Assembly (NCBI RefSeq): GCF_003048255.1
Contig: NZ_CP028487.1
Coordinates: forward strand, 4,774,001 to 4,838,000
Length of the DNA stretch: 64,000 nucleotides
Direction of reading: 5' to 3'
Origin: Yersinia massiliensis
GTDB taxonomy: Bacteria; Pseudomonadota; Gammaproteobacteria; Enterobacterales; Enterobacteriaceae
Below are positions 53,069 to 64,000 of the stretch, piece after piece. The position numbers and the translations under genes were made by a program. The number at the start of each line of letters is the position of its first letter. Position 1 is the stretch's first letter. The notes under the pieces are model-generated. The model searched no databases. It was not told the DNA's origin and saw only the letters and a list, made by a program, of their open reading frames with translations.

Positions 53069-53890
53069 TTAAATACCGTCACCGTACTCAAAACCATGCC
53101 CAGCACCATTGAAATGCTGATCCATGTCCAGTGAAGGCTTATCACTTTCTGGCTTACCGACAATACGAGCAGGTACACCCGCGGCGGTAGTATGCGCAGG
53201 TATGGAATGCAACACCACTGACCCTGCGCCAATTTTAGCCCCTCGCCCGACTTCAATATTCCCCAGAATTTTCGCGCCAGCACCAATCATCACGCCTTCA
53301 CGAATCTTCGGATGACGATCACCACTGGTTTTACCCGTACCACCAAGGGTAACGGATTGCAGGATGGAAACATCATTCTCAACGACGGCAGTTTCACCAA
53401 TAACAATACCCGTAGCATGGTCGAGCATGATGCCACAACCAATGGTTGCCGCAGGATGGATATCGACACCAAAGGCAACAGATACTTGATTTTGCAGATA
53501 AATAGCTAAGGCTTTGCGGCCCTGCGCCCACAACCAATGCCCGATACGATAAGCCTGCAATGCATGAAAACCTTTGAGGTATAGCAGTGGTGTGGAGTAT
53601 TTATCGACGGCAGGGTCGCGCAGGCGTACAGCCAAAATATCGCGAGCAGCGGAGACAATCATCTGTTCGTCCGCGCGATAAGCATCCTCTACCACCTCAC
53701 GAATAGCGATAGCGGGCATGATTGGATTTGCCAATTTATTCGCCAGAATGTAGCTCAGCGCACTACCCAAATTTTCATGCTTCAATAATGTCGCGTGAAA
53801 AAAACTTGCCAGCATCGGTTCACACTCAGCCAGTGCTCTGGCTTCAGATTTAATGCTACTCCAGACCAGTTCTAACTCTTCTGACGACAT
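53069..53890 (-). CDS. cysE: Serine acetyltransferase
   Basis: This 273-residue enzyme makes O-acetylserine, the carbon skeleton for cysteine. An alpha-helical N-terminal domain is followed by a left-handed beta helix of hexapeptide repeats (from about residue 140), with catalytic Asp/His in the region of GVDIHP and GCGIMLDHATG. The C-terminal tail (SLDMDQHFNGAGHGFEYGDG, ending in Ile) matches the segment that binds cysteine synthase and the feedback inhibitor. It belongs to the secB-gpsA-cysE group. Confidence 0.96.
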   Translation of the reverse strand: MSSEELELVWSSIKSEARALAECEPMLASFFHATLLKHENLGSALSYILANKLANPIMPAIAIREVVEDAYRADEQMIVSAARDILAVRLRDPAVDKYSTPLLYLKGFHALQAYRIGHWLWAQGRKALAIYLQNQVSVAFGVDIHPAATIGCGIMLDHATGIVIGETAVVENDVSILQSVTLGGTGKTSGDRHPKIREGVMIGAGAKILGNIEVGRGAKIGAGSVVLHSIPAHTTAAGVPARIVGKPESDKPSLDMDQHFNGAGHGFEYGDGI

Positions 53891-54039
53891 GACGTACTCC
53901 TGCCCATAAACAGGTTGCCTCGGGGAACGGCCGAAGCAACTGATACCCTTTCCCTTGAGGCGAAAACCTCAATGACACTGGATATATCGTTATTATTTTA
54001 TTTCAGCCCAGACCTTTTGCGCGGATTTAACTCAAGGGC

Positions 54040-55059
54040 TTAAATGCCGCTTTTTTCATCTTTTTTAGTCCGACCCAGTAGGGTCAATGCCGCTTCACGG
54101 GCATTTTTGTGGCAATACAATACCTGATAAATCTGTTCAGTTATCGGCATCTCAACACCATGACGCTGCGCCAATGCCAAGACTTCTTTGGTGTTGCGGT
54201 AACCTTCAACCACTTGACCAATTTTGTCCTGCGCTTCTTGTACACCTAACCCTTGGCCCAACATAATGCCAAACCGGCGGTTACGAGATTGATTATCTGT
54301 GCAGGTTAGCACCAAATCACCCAGCCCTGCCATGCCCATAAAGGTGGAAGGATCTGCGCCTAAGGCCGAGCCCAAGCGTGTCATTTCAGCTAAGCCACGG
54401 GTAATCAATGCAGTACGGGCATTTGCACCAAAACCAATGCCGTCAGACATCCCCGCACCAATCGCAATCACGTTTTTGACCGCACCACCGAGCTGAACGC
54501 CGATAAAATCAGGATTGCTGTAAACGCGGAAACTTTTGCCACAATGCAGCAATTGTTGCAGGTCTTCGCTGAACTTCGTATCGGTTGAGGCCAATGCGAT
54601 CGCCGTAGGTAACCCAGCGGCAAGCTCTTTCGCAAAAGTAGGTCCAGAAACGACAGCCAGGGGAATGCTTTCACCCAAGATTTCCCGCGCGACATCTTGC
54701 AGCAAGCGGCCGGTTTCTGCCTCTAACCCTTTTGTCGCCCAGACAATTCGTGCATCTTGGCGTAAATGCGGTTTCAACTGATGCAATACCGCGCCAAAGA
54801 CATGGCTTGGCACAACGACCAATACATCACGGCTGGCCGCTAATGCACGTGCCAAATCCGTTTCCAGAAGCAAAGTCTCTGGAAAAGGGACATCTGGCAA
54901 GAAAGCTTGGTTACAACGGTCATGTTGCAAAACTTGAATGTGTTTAGGGTCATGGCCCCATAGCACAACTTGATGGCCATTACGCGCGAGTGTGATGGCT
55001 AATGCGGTGCCGTAAGATCCGGCACCGATAACTGTCATTGAAGCAGTCGTGGTGTTCAT
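54040..55059 (-). CDS. gpsA: Glycerol-3-phosphate dehydrogenase [NAD(P)+]
   Basis: This 339-residue biosynthetic enzyme makes sn-glycerol-3-phosphate for phospholipids. The Rossmann motif [18 protein letters not shown] is near the N-terminus, [16 protein letters not shown] contributes to the substrate site and the catalytic lysine is in [13 protein letters not shown]. Its start codon overlaps the secB stop by one base (TGATG), so the two are translationally coupled. Confidence 0.97.
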   Translation of the reverse strand: MNTTTASMTVIGAGSYGTALAITLARNGHQVVLWGHDPKHIQVLQHDRCNQAFLPDVPFPETLLLETDLARALAASRDVLVVVPSHVFGAVLHQLKPHLRQDARIVWATKGLEAETGRLLQDVAREILGESIPLAVVSGPTFAKELAAGLPTAIALASTDTKFSEDLQQLLHCGKSFRVYSNPDFIGVQLGGAVKNVIAIGAGMSDGIGFGANARTALITRGLAEMTRLGSALGADPSTFMGMAGLGDLVLTCTDNQSRNRRFGIMLGQGLGVQEAQDKIGQVVEGYRNTKEVLALAQRHGVEMPITEQIYQVLYCHKNAREAALTLLGRTKKDEKSGI

Positions 55060-55529
55060 CAGGCATCCTGACGTTGTTCAGCACCTTCGCCTTCAGCCTG
55101 CTGTTGCAGATAGTTCATGAACAGGGCATCAAAGTTAACCGGTGCCAGATTCAGCTGTGGGAAAGTACCACGAGAAACCAAGCTGGTGATGCATTCGCGA
55201 GCATACGGGAACAAAATGTTCGGGCAATATGCGCCTAAGCAATGAGCCAGTTGGGTGCCGTCGATACCGGCGATGGAGAAGATACCACCTTGCTGAACTT
55301 CACACAGGAATGCAGTTTCTTCGCCCAAAGAGGCCGTTACCGTCACACGCAGTACCACTTCATACACATCTTCAGCCAGCTGACTGGAAGCAGTATCAAG
55401 ATCAAGTTTAACTTCTGGCTGCCAATCCTGCTGGAAAACCTGCGGAGCATTTGGCGCTTCGAAGGAGATATCCTTGGTGTAGATACGTTGGATCTGGAAA
55501 GCCATTTCGGTGTTGTTTTGTTCTGACAT
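55059..55529 (-). CDS. secB: Protein-export chaperone SecB
   Basis: This 156-residue acidic cytosolic chaperone works as a tetramer and hands unfolded preproteins to SecA. Conserved segments include [16 protein letters not shown] and [20 protein letters not shown]. The C-terminus is variable and acidic. It lies 88 bases after grxC and overlaps gpsA. Confidence 0.97.
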   Translation of the reverse strand: MSEQNNTEMAFQIQRIYTKDISFEAPNAPQVFQQDWQPEVKLDLDTASSQLAEDVYEVVLRVTVTASLGEETAFLCEVQQGGIFSIAGIDGTQLAHCLGAYCPNILFPYARECITSLVSRGTFPQLNLAPVNFDALFMNYLQQQAEGEGAEQRQDA

Positions 55530-55617
55530 GTGTATAGATACCCTAAAGTTATACGTCCATATTAAACTGCACTGCCGCCGTGGGCTCTTCCATTAATGAG
55601 TGTGGCCCACTGACGAG

Positions 55618-55866
55618 TTAAAGCAGTGGGTCTAGCCCACTGCGCGCATCCAGGGCATGTAAATCATCACAGCCACCGATATGCTGCCCATCAATAAATA
55701 TCTGAGGTACAGTCGTCCGCCCGCTACGAGCAATCATCTCTTCGCGTTTGGCAGGGTCATTATCAATTGCGATCTCTTGGAAAGCAGCGCCTTTACTGTT
55801 CAGCAGTGCTTTAGCACGGTGACAGAATGGGCAAGTTGCTTTGGTATAAATCTCAATCTTCGCCAT
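55618..55866 (-). CDS. grxC: Glutaredoxin 3
   Basis: This 82-residue monothiol/dithiol glutaredoxin has the active site ATCPFCHRAK (CPFC where E. coli Grx3 has CPYC), the cis-proline segment TTVPQIFID and the glutathione motif GGCDDLHALD. It reduces protein disulfides and ribonucleotide reductase with glutathione. It lies between yibN and secB on the same strand. Confidence 0.95.
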   Translation of the reverse strand: MAKIEIYTKATCPFCHRAKALLNSKGAAFQEIAIDNDPAKREEMIARSGRTTVPQIFIDGQHIGGCDDLHALDARSGLDPLL

Positions 55867-55921
55867 GGATACACCTCAGTTGACTGTATAATTTATTGAT
55901 ATAGCGAAATTTGTATCGCAA

Positions 55922-56356
55922 TTACTTACCGCGCGCCAGTGGCAGATTCTCACCACTCCAGCCCGAGATACCTTCTTTCAAGGTAAACACTCGCTCAAAG
56001 CCTGCTTTACTCAGCAGATCAGCAGAAGCACGGGAGGTTGTCCCTGTAGCACAAACTACAATAATAGGCTGTGCTTTGTGCTTTTCCAACTCAGCTAAGC
56101 TGCCGTTTTTAATGTCGGTCGGCAGCAAATTAAGCGAGCTGGCGATATGACCTTTGCGGTAATCATCACGTGTGCGGATATCAACCACAACCGCATCTTC
56201 TTTATTAATCAGACGCGTCGCTTCACCACGGGTGATCTCTTTCACTTTTGAGAGAGAACTTTTGAAAGTAGTGAAAATCACGGCGACGAACAACGCCACC
56301 CAGGCCAGACTCAAAACTGGATGCTGGCTAATGAATTGCATAATCTCTTGCAACAT
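55922..56356 (-). CDS. yibN: Membrane-anchored rhodanese-like protein YibN
   Basis: This 144-residue protein has one N-terminal transmembrane helix (about residues 14-30) followed by a single rhodanese domain with the active-site loop [12 protein letters not shown], containing the catalytic cysteine. Its physiological sulfur acceptor is not established from this sequence. The group yibN-grxC-secB-gpsA-cysE is conserved in enterobacteria. Confidence 0.92.
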   Translation of the reverse strand: MLQEIMQFISQHPVLSLAWVALFVAVIFTTFKSSLSKVKEITRGEATRLINKEDAVVVDIRTRDDYRKGHIASSLNLLPTDIKNGSLAELEKHKAQPIIVVCATGTTSRASADLLSKAGFERVFTLKEGISGWSGENLPLARGK

Positions 56357-56614
56357 GGGGGTAAAAACTCCCGTTAGTTAGGGGATAATATTCAAGGTCA
56401 CAGAGTATACCTGCGCGATGCGGCAAATACAGCCAATATGCAAGCGTGATTGCAGAAACTGCGAGCAATCTCGGGAAGTTTTGTCGCCTAAATAATGATA
56501 TTTACGTAAAACCCAGCGCCAATGTTGATCTCTTTGGGCTATTTTTAACCGGTTTTATAGTAAATTACCGCCTTTCAACATATATACCCAATAGAACAAG
56601 AAAGAGGTTATGCA

Positions 56615-58162
56615 ATGTCGAGCACTAAAAAACCACTGGTTCTGACTATTCTCGATGGCTACGGTCACCGCGAAGAACAGCAGGATAACGCCATTCTGAA
56701 TGCAAAAACGCCGGTCATGGACCGCTTGTGGCAGCAGCAACCTCATACCTTGATTGCAGCTTCCGGCTTGGATGTTGGTTTGCCCGACGGGCAGATGGGT
56801 AACTCAGAAGTGGGCCACGTAAATCTAGGTGCTGGCCGCATCGTTTATCAGGACTTAACTCGCCTCGATAAAGAGATCAAAGACGGTGATTTTTTCACTA
56901 ACGTGACGCTAACCACAGCAGTTGATAACGCGGTTAAAGCAGGCAAAGCAGTTCATATCATGGGTTTGCTCTCTGCCGGTGGTGTACATAGCCACGAAGA
57001 CCATATTCTGGCAATGGTTGAATTAGCCGCCAAACGCGGTGCAACGGCCATTTACCTTCATGCATTCCTCGACGGACGTGACACTCCACCGCGCAGTGCT
57101 GAGTCTTCACTGAAACGATTCACTGAGAAATTTGCAGAATTGGGTAACGGCCGCATTGCGTCGATTATTGGCCGTTACTATGCCATGGACCGTGATAACC
57201 GTTGGGATCGTGTCCAACTGGCCTACGACTTACTGACGCAGGCTAAAGGCGAGTTTACTGCGGATAATGCCGTCGCTGGTCTGCAAGCCGCTTATGCTCG
57301 CAATGAGAATGATGAATTTGTTAAACCAACCGTGATTCAAGCCGCTGGCGAAGCTCAAGCAGCCATGAACGATGGTGATGCATTAATCTTCATGAACTTC
57401 CGTGCTGACCGCGCTCGTCAAATTACCCGTTGCTTTGTTAACGCCGATTTCGACGGTTTCAAACGCGATAAAGTGGTTAATTTCGGCGATTTCATCATGC
57501 TGACTGAATATGCTGCGGACATTAAAGTCGCCTGCGCTTACCCACCAGCATCACTGGAGAATACCTTCGGTGAGTGGCTGATGAAGCATGACAAAACACA
57601 GCTACGCATTTCTGAGACTGAAAAATATGCGCATGTCACATTCTTCTACAACGGTGGCGTAGAAGAGCCCTTTAAAGGTGAAGATCGCATTCTGATTAAC
57701 TCACCAAAAGTGGCAACCTATGACCTGCAACCTGAAATGAGTTCGGCCGAATTGACCGAGAAACTGGTCGCCGCAATTGCCAGTGGCAAATATGATGTGA
57801 TCATTTGTAACTATCCAAATGGCGATATGGTCGGCCATACCGGTGACTATGATGCGGCTGTGAAAGCAGTAGAAACGCTGGATAATTGCATCGAGCAAGT
57901 GGTTGCCGCGGTCAAAGCCGTTGACGGCCAATTGCTGGTAACCGCTGACCACGGTAATGCTGAGCAGATGCGTGACCCAGCAACCGGCCAAGCCCACACT
58001 GCCCATACCAGCCTGCCTGTGCCACTTATTTACGTCGGTAATAAAGAGGTGAAAGCGGTCGAGGGTGGCAAACTTTCTGACATCGCCCCAACCATGCTGT
58101 CACTGATGGAAATGGAAATCCCGAAAGAGATGACTGGTAAGCCGCTGTTCATCGTGGAATAA
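56615..58162 (+). CDS. gpmM: 2,3-bisphosphoglycerate-independent phosphoglycerate mutase
   Basis: This 515-residue Mn-dependent glycolytic mutase belongs to the alkaline phosphatase superfamily. The phosphoserine motif [18 protein letters not shown] and the metal motifs DGRDTPPRS and [10 protein letters not shown] are present. AGAGG lies upstream. It is divergent from yibN and is followed nine bases later by envC. Confidence 0.97.
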   Translation: MSSTKKPLVLTILDGYGHREEQQDNAILNAKTPVMDRLWQQQPHTLIAASGLDVGLPDGQMGNSEVGHVNLGAGRIVYQDLTRLDKEIKDGDFFTNVTLTTAVDNAVKAGKAVHIMGLLSAGGVHSHEDHILAMVELAAKRGATAIYLHAFLDGRDTPPRSAESSLKRFTEKFAELGNGRIASIIGRYYAMDRDNRWDRVQLAYDLLTQAKGEFTADNAVAGLQAAYARNENDEFVKPTVIQAAGEAQAAMNDGDALIFMNFRADRARQITRCFVNADFDGFKRDKVVNFGDFIMLTEYAADIKVACAYPPASLENTFGEWLMKHDKTQLRISETEKYAHVTFFYNGGVEEPFKGEDRILINSPKVATYDLQPEMSSAELTEKLVAAIASGKYDVIICNYPNGDMVGHTGDYDAAVKAVETLDNCIEQVVAAVKAVDGQLLVTADHGNAEQMRDPATGQAHTAHTSLPVPLIYVGNKEVKAVEGGKLSDIAPTMLSLMEMEIPKEMTGKPLFIVE

Positions 58163-58171
58163 TCCTTCGTT

Positions 58172-59542
58172 ATGAAGGAAAAAGCGGCATTCACGATATC
58201 AATGGCTTCTGACTATACCCCTGCGGGCAACGAAGAGCGTAATACTCCGTTGCCGACTCAGTGGGGGCGTCGTCCGTGGTTAGCACTGTACGCCAGCGTT
58301 TTTTGCGCTGGCGTATTGCTATTGCCATTTTCCGTCAATGCCGCTGATGCCCCTTTAGCAGCAAAAACAACTGATAACAAAAATCAGTTGAAAACCCTTC
58401 AGCAAGATATCGCCGAAAAAGAAAAAAGTGTTCAGCAGCAAAAACAGCAACGCAGCTCATTGCTGGATCAGTTGAAACAGCAAGAGAATACCATTGCTCA
58501 AGCCAGCCGAAGCCTGCGCGACACTCAAGGTACCTTGACTGAGTTAGACAAAGACATTTCCAAGCTCACGACCTCTATTGCCAAGCTGCAAAACCAACAA
58601 TCTCAGCAACAAGATATGCTGTCTAAACAACTTGATGCTGCCTTTAAGCAAGGCCAACACAGTGGTTTGCAGCTTATTTTAAGCGGTGAAGAGAGCCAAC
58701 GCAGTGAGCGTATTTTGGCCTATTTCAGTTATCTCAATGAAGCTCGACAAAAATCTATTGAAGAGCTGGAACAGACTCGTACCGATCTCTCTGCAGAGAA
58801 AAAAACGCTAGAACAGAAACAGAATCAGCAAAAAACGCTGTTGGATGAGCAAAAAAACCAGCAGCAGAAGCTAGAACAGGCAAGGACTGCGCGCAAGAAA
58901 ACCCTCACTTCGTTAGAAGCCTCGCTGGAAAAAGATCAGCAGGGTCTAGCAGAATTGAGGCTGAACGAATCACGGTTGCGTGATCAAATTGCCAAAGCAG
59001 AACGGGAAGCAAAAGCCCGTGCTGAGCGGGAAGCTAAAGAAGCCGCCCGTGTGCGCGAGCAGGTAAAAGCCAAAGAGCAGCAAGCCAAGAAAACGGGCTC
59101 CAGCTATAAACCAAGTGAAAGTGAGCGCTCATTAATGGCTCGTACCGGTGGCCTTGGTCGCCCAGGTGCTCAAGCTGTCTGGCCTGTACGTGGTAACGTA
59201 ACGCATCGTTTCGGTGAAGCCTTACAAGGGGAACTTCGCTGGAAAGGGATGGTGATTTCCGCACCGGAAGGCAGTGAAGTCAAAGCGATTGCAGATGGAC
59301 GAGTCTTGCTGGCAGACTGGCTACAAGGCTATGGTCTGGTCGTGGTGATTGAGCACGGCAAAGGGGATATGAGTTTATATGGCTACAACCAGAGCGCGTT
59401 AGTCAATGTCGGTGCACAGGTGAAAGCTGGCCAGCCGATTGCTCTCGTTGGCACCAGTGGCGGTCAGGGTGAGCCATCACTCTATTTCGAAATCCGCCGT
59501 CAGGGTCAAGCTGTTAACCCACAACCCTGGTTAGGAAGATAG
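58172..59542 (+). CDS. envC: Murein hydrolase activator EnvC
   Basis: This 456-residue periplasmic protein activates amidases AmiA and AmiB at the septum. It has an N-terminal signal/anchor helix (about residues 37-57), a long Gln/Lys-rich coiled coil (about 65-285) and a C-terminal LytM domain (about 330-456). The LytM metal ligands are missing (LYFEIRRQGQ in place of the active HxH), as in E. coli EnvC, so it is a regulator and not an enzyme. The start may be at the second ATG (58202). It lies between gpmM and yibQ. Confidence 0.94.
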   Translation: MKEKAAFTISMASDYTPAGNEERNTPLPTQWGRRPWLALYASVFCAGVLLLPFSVNAADAPLAAKTTDNKNQLKTLQQDIAEKEKSVQQQKQQRSSLLDQLKQQENTIAQASRSLRDTQGTLTELDKDISKLTTSIAKLQNQQSQQQDMLSKQLDAAFKQGQHSGLQLILSGEESQRSERILAYFSYLNEARQKSIEELEQTRTDLSAEKKTLEQKQNQQKTLLDEQKNQQQKLEQARTARKKTLTSLEASLEKDQQGLAELRLNESRLRDQIAKAEREAKARAEREAKEAARVREQVKAKEQQAKKTGSSYKPSESERSLMARTGGLGRPGAQAVWPVRGNVTHRFGEALQGELRWKGMVISAPEGSEVKAIADGRVLLADWLQGYGLVVVIEHGKGDMSLYGYNQSALVNVGAQVKAGQPIALVGTSGGQGEPSLYFEIRRQGQAVNPQPWLGR

Positions 59543-59565
59543 GGAACAACGTTAGGGAACACGTA

Positions 59566-60576
59566 TTGCGCTATTTCAACGCACGCCGATTTATCATCGC
59601 GACAACACTACTTATCGCCAGCGCCGCACAGGCAGGCAAGCTTTCAATTGTCATCGATGACTTTGGTTATCGCCCACAGAACGAAAACAAGATATTGCAG
59701 ATGCCGTTACCTATTTCGGTCGCTATCTTACCCAATGCCCCTTATGCCCGAGAGATGGCGGTTAAAGCCCACAATCAAGGGCGTGAAATCCTGATTCACC
59801 TGCCAATGGCACCGCTGAGCAAGCAGCCGCTGGAGCGTGATACCTTGCAGCCATCCATGAGCAGTGAGGAGATCCAGCGCATTATTCGCCAAGCGGTGAA
59901 TAACGTCCCCTACGCCAGTGGCATGAATAACCACATGGGCAGCGCCATGACCTCCAGTTTAAGTGGGATGCAGAAAGTGATGCAGGTCTTGGAGCACTAT
60001 CAGCTCTATTTCCTCGACAGCGTTACGATTGGTAATAGCCAAGCCAGTAAAGCGGCCGATGGCACTCGAGTGAAAGTGATTAAGCGTAAAGTCTTCTTGG
60101 ATGACTCACAAAATGAAGCGGCTATCCGCCTACAGTTTAATCGCGCGGTAGAATTAGCGCGCCGAAATGGCTCTGCTATTGCGATTGGTCATCCACATCC
60201 GGCGACGATTAAAGTGCTGCAACAGATGTTGCCTCAACTGCCGTCAGACATCGTATTGGTCCGGCCAAGCGCACTACTGAATGAGCCTGTAACCCATAGC
60301 AGTGGCACGACTTCATCGGGCAAATCAACACCGCGTGAGCCCACGAAAAATGATCGCCTAAAAGCCATTAAGCAATGCAAAGCGAAAGCCCATTATGTGC
60401 CAGAGAAAATCTATGCAGACAGGATGTTCAGCATCATCGGCGAGAGCCTGATGCAAAGCCCTGCAGTCACCTTTATTCAGCGCTATTGGCCGCCTCATTT
60501 TATGCCAGCCGTACCGGTTGATGAGCCAAAAGTGGATGAACCAATAACCCATCAGCCAAAAACGGATACTCAATGA
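59566..60576 (+). CDS. yibQ: Divergent polysaccharide deacetylase family protein YibQ
   Basis: This 336-residue protein has a signal peptide (to about residue 23, AAQAG) and a single divergent polysaccharide-deacetylase domain (KLSIVIDDFGYRPQNENKIL, then GMNNHMGSAMT and IAIGHPHPATI). Its substrate is unknown. The start codon is TTG, preceded by AGGGA. The C-terminal 80 residues are a low-conservation, basic and proline-rich tail (VDEPKVDEPITHQP), longer than I expect for this family. It follows envC by 23 bases. Confidence 0.88.
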   Translation: MRYFNARRFIIATTLLIASAAQAGKLSIVIDDFGYRPQNENKILQMPLPISVAILPNAPYAREMAVKAHNQGREILIHLPMAPLSKQPLERDTLQPSMSSEEIQRIIRQAVNNVPYASGMNNHMGSAMTSSLSGMQKVMQVLEHYQLYFLDSVTIGNSQASKAADGTRVKVIKRKVFLDDSQNEAAIRLQFNRAVELARRNGSAIAIGHPHPATIKVLQQMLPQLPSDIVLVRPSALLNEPVTHSSGTTSSGKSTPREPTKNDRLKAIKQCKAKAHYVPEKIYADRMFSIIGESLMQSPAVTFIQRYWPPHFMPAVPVDEPKVDEPITHQPKTDTQ

Positions 60577-60592
60577 TGGGCTGAAGAACAAA

Positions 60593-60623
60593 CGGGGCGA
60601 CCAGATAATGGTCGCCCCGCTTA
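60593..60623. terminator. Terminator between yibQ and tdh
   Basis: A perfect 11-bp stem (CGGGGCGACCA/TGGTCGCCCCG) with a 5-base loop lies between convergent genes and is followed by CTTATTG. Confidence 0.8.
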
Positions 60624-60653
60624 TTGCCATCAATAACTTGTTTTTATCAGTAA

Positions 60654-61679
60654 TTAATCCCAGCTCAATATGACCTTGCCTGATTTCCCTGAACGCATGG
60701 CATCAAAACCTTCTTGGAACTCATCAATAGAGAAACGGTGAGTAATGATCGGCGTTAAATCTAAGCCAGACTGAATCAGTGCTGCCATTTTGTACCAGGT
60801 TTCAAACATCTCACGGCCATAGATTCCTTTGATAAACAGCCCCTTGAAAATCACTTGATTCCAATCGATAGACATATCAGATGGCGGTATCCCCAACATC
60901 GCGATACGGCCACCGTGATTCATGGAGTTAAGCAGTGAACGGAATGCAGGTGGCGCACCTGACATTTCTAGCCCCACATCAAACCCTTCTGTCATACCCA
61001 GCTCGGCCATCACATCATTCAAGTTCTCTTTACTGACGTTAACAGCCCGCGTGACGCCCATTTTACGCGCCAGGTCCAAGCGGTACTCATTCACATCTGT
61101 AATGACAACATGGCGAGCACCGACATGCTTACACACCGCAGCAGCCATAATACCAATCGGGCCAGCACCGGACACCAACACATCTTCCCCCACTAAATCA
61201 AAGGATAATGCGGTATGCACAGCATTGCCGAAAGGATCGAAAATAGCGGCTAACTCATCTGAAATGTTATCTGGGATTTTGAAGGCATTAAAAGCAGGAA
61301 TCACCAGAAACTCAGCAAAAGAGCCCGGTCGGTTCACACCAACGCCTACCGTATTGCGGCAAAGATGGGTTCGGCCCCCACGGCAGTTACGGCAATGCCC
61401 GCAAGTGATATGCCCCTCGCCAGACACCCGATCACCAATATTAAACCCTTTCACTTCTTGACCAATGGCGACCACTTCCCCCACATACTCATGGCCGACC
61501 ACCATTGGGACAGGGATCGTTTTTTGCGACCACTCATCCCAGTTATAAATATGTACATCCGTGCCACAGATAGCGGTTTTGCGAATTTTGATCATGATGT
61601 CGTTGTGGCCGAGCTCTGGCTGCGGCACATCGGTCATCCAAATACCTTCTTCTGCTTTCAGTTTGGATAGTGCTTTCAT
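60654..61679 (-). CDS. tdh: L-threonine 3-dehydrogenase
   Basis: This 341-residue zinc alcohol dehydrogenase-family enzyme oxidises threonine to 2-amino-3-ketobutyrate. The catalytic zinc cysteine is in [13 protein letters not shown], the structural zinc loop is [15 protein letters not shown] and the NAD motif is [13 protein letters not shown]. It follows kbl by eight bases; together they convert threonine to glycine and acetyl-CoA. Confidence 0.97.
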   Translation of the reverse strand: MKALSKLKAEEGIWMTDVPQPELGHNDIMIKIRKTAICGTDVHIYNWDEWSQKTIPVPMVVGHEYVGEVVAIGQEVKGFNIGDRVSGEGHITCGHCRNCRGGRTHLCRNTVGVGVNRPGSFAEFLVIPAFNAFKIPDNISDELAAIFDPFGNAVHTALSFDLVGEDVLVSGAGPIGIMAAAVCKHVGARHVVITDVNEYRLDLARKMGVTRAVNVSKENLNDVMAELGMTEGFDVGLEMSGAPPAFRSLLNSMNHGGRIAMLGIPPSDMSIDWNQVIFKGLFIKGIYGREMFETWYKMAALIQSGLDLTPIITHRFSIDEFQEGFDAMRSGKSGKVILSWD

Positions 61680-61687
61680 GATATTCC

Positions 61688-62899
61688 TTACGCAATAACG
61701 TTAAGTTGCTTACCAATACGTACAAAGGCTTCAATCGCCCGCTCTACCTGCTCTGTCGTGTGGTCGGCCGACATCTGTGTACGGATACGAGCCTGACCTT
61801 TTGGAACAACCGGATAGAAGAAACCGGTGACATAAATTCCCTCTTTCAGCAATGCATTGGCAAACTCTTGCGCCAATGTTGCGTCACCCAGCATCACAGG
61901 GATAATGGCATGATCAGCACCCGCCAGCGTGAAACCGGCAGCACTCATTTTCTCACGGAAAAGACGAGCGTTCGCCCACAGACGGTCACGCAGTTCGGCA
62001 CCGTCTTCCAAGAGTGATAACACTTCAATTGAGGCGGCAACGATAGCGGGGGCTAATGAGTTGGAGAACAAGTAAGGCCGTGAACGCTGGCGCAACCATT
62101 CAACCACTTCTTTACGGCCAGCCGTGTAACCACCAGATGCCCCGCCGAGCGCCTTACCCAAGGTGCCAGTGATAATATCAACGCGATCCATCACTTCGCA
62201 GTACTCATGCGTCCCACGCCCATTGGCTCCGACAAAACCCACAGCGTGGGAATCATCCACCATGACTAATGCTTGATATTCATCCGCCAAATCACAAACG
62301 CCTTTCAGATTGGCGATCACCCCATCCATCGAGAACACGCCGTCAGTGGCAATCATAATATGACGTGCACCCTCGGCCTTGGCTTGTTTTAGCTGCGCTT
62401 CTAGCTCGCTCATATCGTTGTTGGCATAACGGTAACGTTTAGCTTTACATAACCGCACGCCATCAATGATGGAGGCATGATTCAGCGCATCCGAGATAAT
62501 GGCATCTTCTGGCCCGAGCAAGGTTTCAAACAAACCGCCGTTCGCATCAAAGCAAGAGGAGTAGAGAATGGCATCTTCCATTCCTAGAAAACTGGCGAGC
62601 TTCTGCTCTAAGTCTTTGTGAGCATCTTGCGTACCACAGATAAAACGCACCGATGCCATACCAAAGCCATGTGTATCCATACCTTTTTTAGCTGCGGCGA
62701 TCAGTCGCGGGTGATTTGCCAGGCCCAAATAGTTATTGGCGCAAAAATTAATGACGCGGTTCCCATCAGCAACAGAAATATCAGCTTGCTGAGCGGAAGT
62801 GATAATCCGTTCGTTTTTATATAACCCTTCAGCACGGGTAGTTTTGAGTTGTTGTTCGAGTTGCTGATAAAACGGGTTTCTTTCAGAAGGCAGGGACAT
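61688..62899 (-). CDS. kbl: 2-amino-3-ketobutyrate coenzyme A ligase
   Basis: This 403-residue PLP enzyme of the alpha-oxoamine synthase family cleaves aminoketobutyrate with CoA into glycine and acetyl-CoA. The PLP lysine lies in [15 protein letters not shown], and [16 protein letters not shown] is conserved. It is the first gene of kbl-tdh and is divergent from hldD across 242 bases. Confidence 0.97.
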   Translation of the reverse strand: MSLPSERNPFYQQLEQQLKTTRAEGLYKNERIITSAQQADISVADGNRVINFCANNYLGLANHPRLIAAAKKGMDTHGFGMASVRFICGTQDAHKDLEQKLASFLGMEDAILYSSCFDANGGLFETLLGPEDAIISDALNHASIIDGVRLCKAKRYRYANNDMSELEAQLKQAKAEGARHIMIATDGVFSMDGVIANLKGVCDLADEYQALVMVDDSHAVGFVGANGRGTHEYCEVMDRVDIITGTLGKALGGASGGYTAGRKEVVEWLRQRSRPYLFSNSLAPAIVAASIEVLSLLEDGAELRDRLWANARLFREKMSAAGFTLAGADHAIIPVMLGDATLAQEFANALLKEGIYVTGFFYPVVPKGQARIRTQMSADHTTEQVERAIEAFVRIGKQLNVIA

Positions 62900-63141
62900 G
62901 CAGTTATCTCCAGAATGGCGGTTTCGCCTTACATTTTACTGTCTGACACGTGAACTGACGAGTAACCTTGGCTTATATTGCAAAAAATGCAGCACATATC
63001 ACGGTGAACAATCCTAAAGCAGCACAGAAAGCGAGAGATTAACCCCTTCCGGCTGTGCGCTACCCGATGAAATGTTATGATATTGCCAACTAGCGTGTCG
63101 GGTATTGTGCCCGACCAAGAAGATTGACAAGGGTGAACCTG

Positions 63142-64000
63142 ATGATCATCGTCACTGGCGGCGCCGGCTTCATTGGCAGCAACATTGTTAAGGCACTGAA
63201 TAATATCGGCTATAAGGATATTTTAGTCGTAGATAACCTGAAAGACGGCACTAAATTCGTCAATCTGGTAGATCTGGATATCGCTGATTACATGGATAAA
63301 GAAGATTTTGTTGCCAGTATTGTTGCCGGCGACGACATGGGCGATATTGATGCGATTTTCCACGAAGGTGCTTGCTCTTCCACCACCGAGTGGGATGGCA
63401 AGTACATGATGGATAACAACTATCAGTATTCAAAAGATATCCTACACTTCTGTCTGGATCGCGGTATTCCGTTCTTGTACGCCTCTTCTGCTGCCACTTA
63501 CGGTGGGCGTACAGATAATTTCATCGAAGATCGCCAGTACGAGCAACCGCTTAACGTTTATGGCTATTCCAAATTCTTGTTCGATCAGTATGTACGCGAG
63601 ATCCTACCGCAAGCTGATTCCCAAATTTGTGGATTCCGTTATTTCAACGTTTATGGCCCACGTGAAGGCCACAAAGGCAGCATGGCGAGCGTCGCTTTCC
63701 ATCTGAATAACCAGATCAATGCCGGAGAAAGACCAAAGTTGTTCTCTGGTAGCGAAAACTTCAAACGTGACTTCATCTATGTGGGTGATGTGGCTGACGT
63801 TAATCTGTGGTTCTGGCAAAACGGTGTATCCGGCATTTTCAACTGCGGTACGGGTCGCGCTGAATCATTCCAAGCTGTCGCCGATGCCGTGGTTGATTTC
63901 CACCAAAGTGGGCCAGTGGAATATATTGAATTCCCAGAGAAACTGAAGGGCCGCTATCAGGCATACACGCAAGCCGATCTGACTAATTTGCGTGCTGCCG
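63142..64000 (+). CDS. hldD: ADP-L-glycero-D-manno-heptose 6-epimerase, N-terminal part
   Basis: The gene runs off the window, so 286 codons are visible (family length about 310). It epimerises the ADP-heptose used for the LPS inner core. The short-chain dehydrogenase features are clear: [12 protein letters not shown] at residues 5-16, the catalytic tyrosine and lysine in YGYSKF, and [25 protein letters not shown] precedes the ATG at 63142. It is divergent from kbl-tdh, as in E. coli. Confidence 0.96.
   Translation, partial: MIIVTGGAGFIGSNIVKALNNIGYKDILVVDNLKDGTKFVNLVDLDIADYMDKEDFVASIVAGDDMGDIDAIFHEGACSSTTEWDGKYMMDNNYQYSKDILHFCLDRGIPFLYASSAATYGGRTDNFIEDRQYEQPLNVYGYSKFLFDQYVREILPQADSQICGFRYFNVYGPREGHKGSMASVAFHLNNQINAGERPKLFSGSENFKRDFIYVGDVADVNLWFWQNGVSGIFNCGTGRAESFQAVADAVVDFHQSGPVEYIEFPEKLKGRYQAYTQADLTNLRAA

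Overview
The window is chromosomal DNA of an enterobacterium, almost certainly a Yersinia. The gene content and local order (sthA/oxyR, hasRADEB beside argCBH, ppc, glpFKX, hslVU, metJBLF, tpiA, cpxPRA, cysE-gpsA-secB, tdh-kbl, hldD) fit that genus, and the short palindromic repeats with ATACCC...GGGTAT ends are typical of it. The HasA hemophore differs at a heme-pocket position from the Y. pestis and Serratia proteins as I remember them, so I do not assign a species and think Y. pestis itself unlikely. I found no tRNA, rRNA, CRISPR array or insertion sequence.

Layout. 1-3.8 kb: the end of sthA, then oxyR divergent from a peroxiredoxin-glutaredoxin fusion and an FAD disulfide reductase, forming a peroxide-defence cluster. 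3.9-12.1 kb: a complete heme-acquisition operon, hasR-hasA-hasD-hasE-hasB on the minus strand, with a Fur box overlapping a promoter far upstream and hairpins on both sides of hasA. 12.2-17.1 kb: argCBH divergent from argE across two ARG boxes. 17.3-20 kb: a palindromic repeat touching the ppc start, then ppc. 20.2-26.2 kb: fpr, emrD, glpX and glpFK. 26.7-35.5 kb: zapB, rraA, menA, hslVU with a sigma-32-like promoter, ftsN, cytR and priA. 35.6-41.6 kb: rpmE with a structured leader, then the methionine regulon metJ/metBL/metF with MetJ operators. 41.7-51.1 kb: yiiR, yiiQ, tpiA, an unusual gene for a papain-fold (effector-like) protein, sbp, pfkA, fieF, the CpxQ small RNA, cpxP and cpxRA. 51.2-64 kb: ada, trmL, cysE-gpsA-secB-grxC-yibN, gpmM-envC-yibQ, kbl-tdh and the start of hldD.

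How it fits together. Most of the window is core metabolism, envelope and stress biology. Accessory features stand out in three places. First, the has locus and the redox pair sit between argH and oxyR, where E. coli has oxyS. Second, the papain-fold gene lies between tpiA and sbp, where E. coli has cdh. Third, several intergenic regions carry repeats. Compared with E. coli gene order (from memory), the block fpr-to-metF is inverted relative to its flanks.

The best candidate for something undescribed is the orphan 267-residue protein at 43833-44636. It has a Q-x5-C / GH / D-x-Q arrangement like papain-fold deamidase toxins and type III effectors, and it is AT-richer than its neighbours by eye. 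A secondary candidate is the OxyR-linked pair of a Prx-Grx fusion and a disulfide reductase with an extra C-terminal CxxC.
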